NCBI GenBank assembly: GCA_033439685.1
Contig: JAUEDM010000002.1
Coordinates: 4,712,001-4,776,000 of the forward strand
Direction: 5' to 3'
Origin: Apodospora peruviana
Taxonomy: Eukaryota; Ascomycota; Sordariomycetes; Sordariales; Lasiosphaeriaceae
Length of the DNA stretch: 64,000 bases
Of the stretch, positions 35,370 through 46,071 are shown in pieces (the stretch's first letter is position 1; each line of letters opens with the position of its first letter). The translations under genes were made by a program, and so were the position numbers. The notes below the pieces were generated by a model. It ran no database searches. It was given only the letters and a program-made list of their open reading frames with translations, and was not told where the DNA came from.

Positions 35370-36643
35370 GAGCCAGGAGTTGGTGCATGGAGATAAGGAC
35401 GTTGACATACGTTATTTGGGTGAAGGTGGGATGGTTGAAATGAGTGACTACTTGGGTACCTAGATGAGGTGGGGCAGGGATGGCTACCTACTTTACTGAG
35501 GTTTGGCACCTACGCCGTGTGTACACCGAGGAGGATGGATGAAACGCTTCTGATTTGGGGTTCTTTTCTCTCGCTGGATGTTTACTTGAAGACCTTGGAT
35601 GGATGGATGGCTGGATGATGGGTTTGCTGGCACGATATTGGGGGTCTGGGTGGAGTTTATGGTGTCACTTTGCTTTTTTTCGTTTATTTACCCCTTTTGT
35701 TTTATCTCTTTTCTGTCTTCTTCATTTCTAACTTACCCCTTTTTAAACAAACCCTTTTTTTATTGTTCCTTTTTTTTTCTTTGCCACATACCATACCAAG
35801 GAAACGAGATATGTGGCGGCAGTTGTATGTGGGAGGAGGGTTTCTTTTAGTTGCTTGACGCGGTCGGTGTTTATGTATTGCGTTTTAGTGAGAGTGCGAT
35901 CGATGGACGGTTGGATGGAAAGAATTGGAGTGCGAGAGGCAGACAGAGTGAATACAATACCTAACTCGGTAGAGATGCGAGTGAAGGGGTTGTCGTATCT
36001 GGTAGTTTCAAAGTTGCACACACACACACACGCTCGGAGACATTCCGTCTAGGAGAAAGAAAGTGATTAGATAAATATATCTACAATATGGTCTTTCTAT
36101 TATTTGGCTTTTCTGTGTTCCTCACACTCTGGTGTATGGTATCTTGATATAATAGTGGGTTCCTCGCTCGGTCTGTCTGTCTGTCTGTCCGCTTCTATCG
36201 TTGCGAAGGTCGTTTAGGAAAGGAATTCTCTCAAGTCCCTTTACCCCTAATTCTAGGTAGGTGTTTTATCCACTTACATCCAACAATATTGGCCTACTTA
36301 CCTGGCGGTAAAAAACAGAACAAAAGGAAAGGAACTGTTGTTACCGCGACGACAATACCATGTATTAGTTACAGAGAGATCTAACTCGTTCATCACTTCC
36401 AACATGTCACTTTCTCGCACTAAGATGCACGGTGCTGTATTATACTGTAAATGATACTTTTCTGGCCATGCTCATTGCTTTTGGGTAACCCGAGTCCCCC
36501 TTTCCCCCAATCCAAACTGAATCACACCAAACAAATAGCAATGCAACGGTATCCCTTTTCCCTTTCCATTATTTCATCACCGCAACGCATGTTCGTCTTT
36601 ACCCAGAATCCATATTCATAACCTTTCCATTCCACCAAGGTAC
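35370..36643. other. Intergenic with simple repeats
   Basis: Convergent region between the Ser-rich gene (+) and the F-box-like gene (-). It holds T-rich tracts (35660-35780), a CA run (36017-36031) and a TCTG run (36171-36188). It should contain both 3' UTRs. No gene supported. Confidence 0.65.
36171..36188. repeat. (TCTG)n microsatellite
   Basis: Four to five tandem TCTG units in the 3' intergenic region. Confidence 0.9.
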
Positions 36644-38295
36644 CTAACTTGATGTCGCCGATAATACTTCATTCCCCCCCTTTTCGATCTCCTTTTCCTT
36701 CCCCTTCTCCTCTTTCTTCAACACCTGGTCCCTCTCCTTCTCATCCGCATAATCTTTGGCCCCCGGAATCACCCTCCAGCACCACCCGCACCAACTCCTC
36801 ACAGCACCCCTGACCTCCCGCCCCAGAATCTCCCCATTGGCCTTTTCGTCCACCCATTCCGGCACGCAGGCGCCCACTTTCACCATCCTCAGCAATTTCT
36901 GCTTCATCACGCCCCCGATGCCCTCGATCTCGTGTCTTTCATACCCCGGTTTTATCGACGACGACGACGGCAACGGGCTGGATGAGCCACTGCTGATACT
37001 ACTGGCGAAACTGAGGCTGCTGCTGGGACTACCACCACTGCCGCCGCCACCATTGTTCGCACTAATACTACCAGCTGTGCTGCTGGAAGGGGACTGCGGA
37101 AGTCCAAACAACAGATTATTGTGGTTATTGGCATGAGAAGCAGCGTCTTGTGTATCGCAGTCCATCTCCTGTTCCCGCTCTCTGGCGGCGCAGCAGGCGT
37201 CGTCGCGGCCGCAGATAACTCCGCGGTCTCCCTCGCCAATGCCGGTTCCGAGACCGCCTAGTACGTCGGTGTATTGGTTGCGCCATTTCCAGATACTGTT
37301 TTCGTCAAGTCAGAATGATGAGGATGGAGATAGGGTAAGCAGAAAAAAAGACAAACCTTTTGTAATCATAATCGTCGCTACGAATGGTGCGTCCGCAGGG
37401 TTGGCACAGCCAAACACCGGTTGAGGAATCGCATTTGCAGATGGCGCGTTGCATGGCGTCCGAGAACAGGGAGACCGACGGGTCGAGACGAGGTTTGACG
37501 AGGCATCCTAGTGGTGCCTTGGTACATGCTACGCAGAGCCGGCGATGGCGGTCGCGGAGGACGATGGGTGCGGGCGGTTTGATTGCGCAGTTCTGAGGGA
37601 CACACATATTCGGTTAATATACTGGCCACTTGGAGAGATTGATCAATGGGGGAGCTCACCCGACAGACCACCATCCCACACCGCCGGCAACCGTCGACCA
37701 GATCTCGAGCGCACTGTCCCGACTTGCCGATGTAGCTCGTTCGGCCGGCCTCCTCCATGTAGAACCAGTTCTGCGCGCGGGCGCGATACCGCAGCGTCTC
37801 TTCCGGGTCGACGGGGAGGTGCTCGTTGGAGCAGTGGAGTGTCGAGACGACGAGCATGGCGCGGTACTGGAGGAGATTGGCGCGAACCTGGCGGCAGGTG
37901 CGCGACAGGTTGTCGAGCGTGTTCAGGTCAATGGAGGCTGCCACCGACATGATTATACTGTGGATGTATTAATAAATCTTGTTCTTGATTTGGTTAAGTA
38001 TAGGTCTGGCGACCGACGCCTACGGATAGCATCCCAAAGCCTGCGTCATGGAGTTCCAGTTCGGGTTCTCCCTGACGGCCAGCCCGTTCGGAGCCTCCTC
38101 GCTGCCGCTGCCGATCCCGCTGCCAACATCGTTGGGCAGCATGCCGTTGACGACGTTTGGTCTAATGGCCGCTGCTGCCTTTGCCGCAGCCTTGACGGCG
38201 TCGTCGATGGCTTTCGTGGTGCCGTTCCATCGCGGAGGCTGGCCGTCCTGCGGCGGATCAATGTCCTCGTCGTCTAGGTCGACGAACACGGCCAT
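36644..38295 (-). CDS. F-box-like protein with Cys-rich zinc-ribbon region
   Basis: Four exons: 38295-38024, 37957-37660, 37592-37357 and 37295-36644; 1,458 nt, 485 aa. It starts MAVFVDLDDEDIDPP. Joining exons 1 and 2 produces an F-box-like helix set (about 78-125): ALGCYPIIMSVAASIDLNTL followed by LSRTCRQVRANLLQY. A Cys-rich region follows, with repeated CxxC pairs (CRRCGMVVCRNC, LCVACTK, CKC, LCQPC, CGRDDACC) that likely bind two or more zinc ions. A Ser/Gly-rich linker and a Lys/Glu-rich tail end the protein. It may be a substrate adaptor for an SCF ubiquitin ligase, but partner and target are unknown. Intron 3 uses the weak donor GTTTGT. The exon joins are well supported by frame and by conserved Cys spacing. 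Confidence 0.82.
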
Positions 38296-40709
38296 GGTGG
38301 TTCGAAGTCTTATCCCGGGAACTTTGGTGTGACGTCGTCGTGGGCGGTGCGGGAAACAACAGCCGGAGGTGTGAATGAATGTCAGGAGGGAACGAAATGT
38401 TAGGAAATGGGTTGATGCGGCATAGGTGATGATGATGTTGACGGTGATGACGAGTAGGGCAGATGGAAGGTCATCATATAGAGAATATCTGGCAGGGTTG
38501 ATGCCAGTTTTGGATTGAGAGAAAGAGACCGTCAGCGGGATGGAAGGAATGGCTTCATCAACTGCAGTGGTATCGGTGATCGTGTAAGTGCGCGGACACA
38601 GAGGACGGGAAAGCCTCCCCGCAGCGCCCGCCGTTGATGCCATTTGCTGGGATTGGGGCGTTATCTATTCTTGGCGCAGCAGCGGGTGCGGAGATTCCCT
38701 GCTCCCCCGCAGCACTCAAGCACATTAAGGTACCGCCGGGTCGCGTCCACTTTCAACGTCTCCAAGCCCAAACCTCAACCTCCTTTCAACCTCAACCTCG
38801 ACCTCATGTGACCTGGCATTTCTTCAAAGCTGAAGGCCGTCTCGCAGAATATGATGGTCCCGTGCTATTGTCTCATCAGCTAATGCAGAGCTAGAGTCCA
38901 GCCTTGGCAACATTAGCGACTGACGACAACTCGAGAACGTAAGTGAGGCTTCTATTCAGTTCCTCATACATCATGATTGTGGATATGGCACGCACGAGTT
39001 TTCTTTAACTGTGCCCAGTTTCTAACATCATACTCTTTTCCCACGCGGGATGGCTCCAAGAGATGCAAGTGCTCCTACGTCCGGATAAGCGTCAGGAACA
39101 GAAGCCACGTGCAGCTGATCTTGTGACCTTGGCCTACCCCTTTTTATATGTTTACCTGTTACTGCTACCACCACAACCCCCACGGAAAGCTCCCTTTTGT
39201 GTGTGTGGTTTGAAATACTACTGTTCCGATTGATGCGGCTGATGCTCTGATTGGAGACCTCATATTGCTGAAAAATGCTCGACTTCAATGTGTGTCATGT
39301 TCGCTGGAGATTATGGGTTTATCAAGTGAACAGTGGCATCATATCAGTCAATTGATAATATAGAACATCGCTGGACTGCACTTTCTGGGTAAAACTACCC
39401 GAACCTTTGGTCATGTCGTTGTTATTGGTGCGTGGTCTCCAAGTGAGCATCTGGGAATAGCTTCATTTCGTTGGTGTGGTAAGACGAGAATCAGTGCGCG
39501 TGTGCTCATAGGCCTGGGTGTATAACTGGTGTGGAGAATATTCGAATGGCTTCGTTCGTTCGGTAGTTTTGTCAAGTTACTTGGCCAGTGCTGGGTGGTC
39601 GTCGGGGCTTTGCGGGACGAATTTCCCATGGCAGCATTGCCAAAGCGGTGCACCATCCTCCAGCATGAGACACGGTCCTGCGCACACCAATTGCTTCAAC
39701 TTCGCCAGCGACGCTCCGTACGACCAAAAAGACGAATCGCATACACCCTCATCATGACACACCTTCTCCTCGATGGCCCCGAAGCCCGAGACCTGACTCT
39801 AAGGAGGGCATCACCAGTCCGCAAGGCGGCCGCGACAAGGCGGAAGGGATAAGGCGCGGGCCAATAGCTTCTTCACCTGGGACTGGAAGCAGACTTGGTA
39901 CGAAGCATATAGATGCCGAAATCGAACCCCATTTCAACCAAGAAGAGAGGGTCGGGGGAATGAAATAGCCCTTGTGGCTCAGTGGTAAGTTTCCGTAAGC
40001 CTTGGCCAGAGCTGGGCGGTCCCAACCGCGTCCCCAACCAGTTGGTAACACCGACCGACTGGATGAGTAAAATCTGGTAGGACGGTTTTTCATAGGTGGC
40101 TGAGCTTCTAAGAGAGCTCGCCGCTGAACTTTTTGGTTCTTTTTTCTCTGCAAATATGGAATAAGAGTTGGGTTTGTTTGTCTTTTCGAAAAAGTGTTTG
40201 AGGCTGGAGTTGAACTCGTAAAGCCCGCAGTTTTGATGGTGGGATGGGATAGGTTTGGCAGAAGTTCCTATGGGCGAGGCGATGAAGAGGATCGGAATAT
40301 GGTTTGAGTACTGATCTCTTAAAGCAAGCCAGGAACAAGGAGACAAGGGTCGAAGTCGAGGAGCAAGACCCATTGCGCTAGGTTGACTTGACACCTCCAT
40401 TGCCGGGGCCTCTGATGTAAAAGGGAGAGCGCTAAAGTAGACTATAGACCGCCTGTGCAAGTTCGGGTCCTAACTTAAGGGCGGTAATGTAGATGTTCCA
40501 GGCCGTCTTTACATTGGCCTCTCATACCTATACCGAGTTTTTGTAACATGACAAATGATTGATTCCCTCCGTCTGAATGAACGCCGAAATATAACCGACC
40601 CCGTCCCACGAAAAGAAAACAGCCGTACCGGAAATTCTTTTGATGATGACTTCCCATAAATGATTTTTGGAAACAAGAAAAAGAAAGAAAAAGAATGGAA
40701 AGAACAGAA
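38296..40709. other. 2.4 kb intergenic with dispersed-repeat fragment
   Basis: From the F-box-like promoter to the 3' end of fcf1. Most is unremarkable. The stretch 40369-40452 (minus strand) matches sequence at 45810-45890. Reading frames at 39752-40460 on the minus strand overlap this repeat and match no known protein, so they are not called. Confidence 0.55.
40369..40452 (-). repeat. Dispersed repeat, copy A
   Basis: On the minus strand it aligns with 45810-45890 (+). It shares a perfect 17-base core (40387-40403) and further similarity on both sides. Differences just beyond the core are transitions only. Probably a remnant of a retroelement or SINE. Confidence 0.6.
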
Positions 40710-41725
40710 CTAAGAAGTCGGCGCTCCGGGTAATCTCTCAATCAAGTATTTGCCCTTGGCCACCGACATGATGGGCACACCGGGCACCTTGCGGATTCTG
40801 CGTTTGAGATCGCGATCGTTTGTCCCGACGATGTAGATTCTCGCCTTTTGGATACGGTCAACAATACACTATTTGTTCATCACGTCTGTCAGTCACCATC
40901 GGGCTTTCATTCATGCATAGAAGAGAAGAGATACGTACGTCATCGGCATATGTGCCCTTGTGGTCGCACGTTAATCGAGTCCACCGCTCGTCGCGAGCAA
41001 CTATCCTTCCAGTCAGTATCTTGCAATATTATATGATGTAGGAGAAGAGAGAGCTCACTCATCAAGGCGACCCTGTACTTTGGTCCAAGTTTCTCCAACT
41101 CAGCCATCACACATGAGGTGATGATAATGTTTACTGAGGCAAAGAGGCAGTCCATAGCCTGTTGCTGAATGTTAGATATACGTCTGTAGAGGGGATGGGT
41201 AATGGAGAACGTACCGTCTCCAACAGAGGGAGCTTCGCACCAACTGTCCTGGACAAGAAATTGGTATCCTGCGGGTTTGGTTAGAGAGCAGAAAGGGGTC
41301 ATGGCATGTCGTCTGGGAAACTCACAACAAGGACTTGATAAGGCTATTGGTAATGAGTTAGCAGTTGCCCAAAACATGAAGATGAATGAATTTGATGTAT
41401 GGAAATTACTTACCGGTACCAAGGCTGTATTGTGCTGAAAGAACATGGAAGACGGCATTTGAGGACTATTTATCATGATCAGTTTGAGATCTTCTAAGGG
41501 GGTTCGAGGCAGGAGGGGGCAACCAACATCTCGCGAACAGCTTCCTGCTCCTTCTTCTTTATCTCCAACTCGGCCTTCTTCTTGGCCTCATCTTTCCGGC
41601 GGTCGTCATTCTTGCCTATGAGACGCTTGACCTGAATTCATGTGTTATTATGAGTGCGTATAAAAAGGAAGTAAGTGTTCACTCACAGCTCCGAACTTGC
41701 GGACTCTCTTTTGCGCAACACCCAT
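40710..41725 (-). CDS. fcf1: rRNA-processing endonuclease Fcf1/Utp24
   Basis: PIN-domain nuclease of the small-subunit processome that cleaves pre-rRNA at A1 and A2 in the nucleolus. Eight exons: 41725-41687, 41631-41528, 41465-41414, 41343-41326, 41268-41215, 41158-41059, 41000-40939 and 40868-40710; 588 nt, 195 aa, the normal family size. It starts MGVAQKRVRKFGA. The basic N terminus precedes the PIN domain, with PYQVLVDTNFL (first catalytic Asp), CVMAELEKLG (Glu) and then CDHKGTYADDC and VGTNDRDLKRRIRKV (further acidic residues). The end is PGVPIMSVAKGKYLIERLPG. Exon 4 is only 18 nt. Intron 2 uses donor GTTGGT. Every junction keeps frame and reproduces a highly conserved protein, so the model is solid despite its fragmentation. 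Confidence 0.96.
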
Positions 41726-43083
41726 TGTGAAAATGATAAGCCGACTACTGGCTGGCGACTTGTTCCGGGTAAATTTAATCCAGCCCCGTTTCGAGGGGTT
41801 CGCTTTATTTGCGTCGTCGTGTGGTGATGCTGATGTTTGAAGGAGGGGTGGTGTGTTTAACTCGTTCAACCTGGAATTGCTTCAATATTGCTTGGCTTCG
41901 CTGTGTGCTAAGGGTGCTAATTTTTCTGGCTGTGGTCGCACGTGGCGTGCGACTGGCTTGCAGCTTTTGCTGCCGTGCGAGTGTGGCTTGTTGTCTGGCT
42001 GCAGCTGGTGACAGGCGGCGGTACCACAGCAAGGGCAATCCAGCCGCAGGGGTCCCCTCAGAAGTTGACAGGCTAAAATTGGTGAGTATCGATTCCAGTT
42101 CCAGCCGGTTTGAAAGGACTTTAACGCACAGTGCCCGGCATCTTTTCTCGTACCGGCAGATGCAGGGTCGGACTACGAGGTGCAGGGGCTCAAAGCCACC
42201 TGGACACCCAAAAAAACTTATCAGATGACGCGGCCCGAACCCAAAGTTACCCAATGGAGAGGAAGACAGAGTTTGACTTTGCATCTCTGCATCTAACTAA
42301 ATTTAGGGTCATTTCGTTCGATAGAATTTGAGGGTCCAAGATTTCCTGGGTTTGAGATTTGCGAAATGCAATCGAACAGATTGCTGTTTCTATGAATCGC
42401 TCAGGGCATTGAAACGCGCCACAGGTCTGCAGAAGCAATGTTCCCAAGAGGGAAGCGGGCTGGCCGTGCCAACTTGCCAGCTCGTACGGTCCACCCAGGT
42501 AGCAGATCTCGGATTGCGCTGAGCTGAGACGGCGGCAGAGTTGGATGATGGCGTGCCTTCTCCGCTCCCACTCCCAGTGAAGCGACGGTCCATCCTGTCA
42601 CTGGGGCTGGCAGTCCACTGCTGGCAGTCAAGTCCGGGGGGCGAGAGGAGGAATGGGGGACCACCTAACACGAGCAGAACATCATCTTTTTTGCCTGGCT
42701 TTCCCCCTCCTGCCAGGCTGTTCGTATCCGTTTTTGCGCCGAACTTCAACTTCAACTAAAAACGATGAAGTAGCGACACCAACGTTTTGGCCTCTTTTTT
42801 TGTTCATTCTTTTCCAGCTAACTCTCGTTCTTTGAGGCTTGCGATGCGCTGCGCCTTCTCTCGTTTCGTTTTGTTTTGATCGTCCTGAACCAGTCACTCT
42901 TAGCAGCACGTCAGCCCACCGGTAGTGGCCGATCCAGCAAAGCCGTCCACTCCGCAGCCCCGATTCTCGATGGTGACTGCAGCTAGTTGTTGACGGATCA
43001 ACATATCAACACACCGGTCCCGCGCAACGGTTTTTTAGTCGGCCATCTTCCTCTTTTCTTTCTCGCTAGGAGGGTCAGTCAGA
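41726..43083. other. Divergent promoter region fcf1 / CSI2-like
   Basis: 1.36 kb between two ATGs facing away from each other. The part near 43084 is pyrimidine-rich, typical of a fungal leader. Small reading frames on both strands look random. No other feature recognised. Confidence 0.6.
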
Positions 43084-44256
43084 ATGGGCTCCGTGCGACT
43101 TTCGCTGAAGCGTTCGCTTCTGCTCTCGGCCTTCTTTGGCGCCTCCCTTTATTCCACGGTTGCACTCGCACAGAACAACGGCGGCGACGACACGACGACA
43201 ACAGAAAGAGGGACAACGACCACAGGGCGACAACAGTCAAGTGTCAGGACTACGCAAACGCGCGTGACTTCAACACCAACCAACACACCTATACCTACAT
43301 CAACCCCAAGCACCTCGTCCGTGTCCTTCCAACCGCCGACGCTGGGCCAGACCACAACGACGTCCCCCACCGGCGCTCTCCCTACCCTCTCGGGCCTCCC
43401 GACACTCTCAAAAACACAGTACGACACCAGCGTGCCAAACTATCCGGCGCCCACCATCCCGCCAACCAACAATGCGCCCTTCATGAACCACTCCACCCTG
43501 CCGGACGGCACCGTCTTCATCGCCGTCGGCGCCATCCTCGGCGCATTCGGCCTCGCCATCCTGGCCTGGCGCGGCATCCTCGCCTGCCTCCTCCACCGCT
43601 CCGTCGAGCGCGCCGCCATGGCCCAGCACATCGCCACCGACAAGGCGGCCACTTTCCCGCCGCCGCCAGCCCCCTTTTACAAATTCCTGGACCGCGACTC
43701 GTCGCCCTCTTTGGGTCCAGGAGGCCCAGCGGGCAACCGAAAATCCCACCGCGGTCCCACGCCCTCGGCAACACCGAGCCAAACGAACCTTTTCTTCTCC
43801 CCGACCGCTGCGCCAGCAGCTGGCGCCGCCGGTGCCACATCCCACCGCGACTCGCGGTTCCTGCCCTCGGGCTTCTACGCGGCCGCAGCGCCGGTGGCCG
43901 GCGGCGGCGTGGTACAACATGGTCACAACGCCAATTCTATCAGTTTGTCCAACTTACGACCCGCGTCCAGGGGCTACGTTGGCGGGCCGCAGCCGTCGCC
44001 GCCTGACTCGCCCAACAACGGGCCTGTGAGACAATCGCGTAATATCAGCAGCAGCTCGATCAACCTGAACAGACCGCCGAGCGGGCGGGCGCCGAGCGCG
44101 TTTTTGGATGATATGCTCGATGATCCGGCTACGCAGGGAATGTTTCCTCCGGCGGGGGTAATGCCGCCGCAACGGACGGATCAACCGTTTGGGCCGGCGA
44201 CGGGGTACGGGCAGCAGCATTCGCAGAGTCATAGTCAGGGACATGCGCGGTATTAG
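43084..44256 (+). CDS. Single-pass membrane protein, CSI2-like
   Basis: Single exon, 390 aa. N-terminal signal peptide (MGSVRLSLKRSLLLSAFF, likely cleaved after the ALA near residue 29). A Thr/Ser-rich, probably O-glycosylated extracellular stretch follows (30-138), then one membrane helix (about 142-170, FIAVGAILGAFGLAILAW), then a 220-residue cytosolic Ser/Pro/Gly-rich tail ending in a His/Gln/Ser-rich segment. This arrangement, and the motif before the helix (PDGTVFIAVG), resemble yeast CSI2/YNL058C-type proteins linked to chitin synthesis or the vacuole. The link is by architecture rather than strong sequence identity, so no gene symbol is assigned. A WSC-like stress sensor was considered, but there is no Cys-rich head. 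Confidence 0.72.
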   Translation: MGSVRLSLKRSLLLSAFFGASLYSTVALAQNNGGDDTTTTERGTTTTGRQQSSVRTTQTRVTSTPTNTPIPTSTPSTSSVSFQPPTLGQTTTTSPTGALPTLSGLPTLSKTQYDTSVPNYPAPTIPPTNNAPFMNHSTLPDGTVFIAVGAILGAFGLAILAWRGILACLLHRSVERAAMAQHIATDKAATFPPPPAPFYKFLDRDSSPSLGPGGPAGNRKSHRGPTPSATPSQTNLFFSPTAAPAAGAAGATSHRDSRFLPSGFYAAAAPVAGGGVVQHGHNANSISLSNLRPASRGYVGGPQPSPPDSPNNGPVRQSRNISSSSINLNRPPSGRAPSAFLDDMLDDPATQGMFPPAGVMPPQRTDQPFGPATGYGQQHSQSHSQGHARY

Positions 44257-46071
44257 GGAGTGAGCGTGCGTGTTCGTGTCTTATCTGTGTGGGAAGGGAA
44301 ATGAAGTGCATTCAAGGTTGACAAAAACACTCTCTCTTTTTTGGGGGGTCTGTAATTATTGTCAACCAACCAGCATTAGATGGGGCGTCTTTATCACGGA
44401 GGCACTGATGAGGTGTCTCTGCTTATTTCACACAATAAGAAGTGGCTGTAGTGGTGCGGAATTCCATATCTGTTTTCTTCGGTCGGCCTGTTTGTGTTTT
44501 TGTTCTTTCTGTTTGTACCGGGCAAAAATATTTCTTTGTTAGTTTTTTTATCGTTTTTATTATTATTATTCAAGCAGTACATAGCTCGCTTCGCTCAGTG
44601 GTGGTGAGGACTGCTACTACCTATCTACACATTGGACATAATTTCACTACCTTACCTTACCTACTGTGCCTATCAAGCTTTGACAGTTCCCAAAAAAAAA
44701 TTTTCGGGGTTTCATTGCATACAGACATGCATTGCTGCACGGACAACAGGAGCAGAAATGTTTTACATGATTTATGTCCAATGCTCCGTGGGCAAACAGG
44801 AACCGTAGATCTACCACCCTTCCCTCGCATTTTTTTTTTTATTTTTTTTTACCGATTAATATGCAGTGGTCCGTCCGTCCGCCGTTTCGATGAATCATGA
44901 TCATGCCCACCGCCACCTTTGTGTAAGAAGTGATGTTGCACACATAGGTATTGTGGTACAATATGCAATGCAGCCTCTTTACCGTTTCTTTCGGAGGGTT
45001 TCTGTCACCTGTCAGATTTGTTTCAATTGCCGGTGGTCGGTAGGTCAGGTATACGGGTAGATACATTTGCAAGGACCAGCCATATTCTTAGAGTGTAGCC
45101 CTGTCCTTGCTTGATGCTGTGTAATCCAGCGAACAAAGAGGAAAAGGTCATGAGATCCGAGTGAGTGGTGCTGTCGCTACCCGCGTACATATAGTAGTAC
45201 CACTGCTGTACGACGACTGCCATGCATATGCCGCTCACTGTGCAGTCAGAGAATACGGGATCATGCATGCTGGCTTCGGTAGGTACAGCATAGACACTAC
45301 TGCAATCGAGATGGATACACACAGCTTATTATTATCTGGGCATTTCGTACATGCAGGGAGTTATCTAAGGTGGTGTACCGTAGGTAAGGAAAATGCGCAT
45401 GATCAAGAAAGCCGGTTTCCGTATCTCAACTTGGCAAGTCATCTGCCGGTAGTGTTGTGAGATGTTTAGGGTGCTGGTTGATTGTTTGTCCTTCGGGTGG
45501 TGATAGTGATGGTTCTGGAGCATATGATGCTTTGGATGATTTTTACGGCATGTTATCTGTTTTATACACATGCTGCTTATATACCTAGGTACCTTACCTA
45601 CTTGCTCAGGTTATATGGTAGGTTAGATATCGATATGGTGTTGTATTATTCTCTCGAGATTCTCCGGCCCAATTTCCAGTTACATACCTGGACTTGATAA
45701 GTTAGAATCTAAGTGACCTTAATCGGGACAACGACATGTTGTGAACTGTCCCCCTTTCACATCGAGGCTCCAGTAATTCACCGCCCTCTCAGCTTGAACT
45801 CACGCATGGGGTTTATAGTCTACCTCAACTTTCCCCCTTTCAACATCAGAGGCCCAGCAATGGAGGTGTCAAGCCAACTTGGCACAGTGGTTAATCGTGT
45901 CACTTCCCGAGCCTTATTAACTCTCTATCGGATAGGACCCTGCCACGGTAGATGAGCCAATGGACAAGTGTTGTGAGTTCGATTCACCTTTTTCTTTTTT
46001 TTTCCCTGCGGAAGGGATACAGCTACCTAGCTAGATACCTGATCAAAAAGATGATATGAGATCTAACAGTT
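44257..46071. other. 1.8 kb intergenic, convergent, with repeat
   Basis: Between the CSI2-like gene (+) and the acyl-CoA dehydrogenase (-). Contains long T runs (44830-44850), AT-rich 3' UTR-like sequence and a dispersed repeat near 45810-45993. No gene supported. Confidence 0.6.
45810..45993 (+). repeat. Dispersed repeat copy B, with Pol III box-like motifs
   Basis: 45810-45890 matches copy A at 40369-40452. Downstream are a sequence fitting a tRNA A box (TGGCACAGTGG, 45880-45890), a B-box-like GAGTTCGATTC (45975-45985) and a T5 run (45989-45993). Together these suggest a tRNA-derived SINE or decayed tRNA. No acceptor stem pairs, so it is not called a tRNA gene. Confidence 0.45.

Noticed and set aside
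45880..45993. tRNA gene
   Set aside because: A-box and B-box-like motifs and a T run are present, but no acceptor stem or proper cloverleaf can be drawn. Kept as a repeat only.
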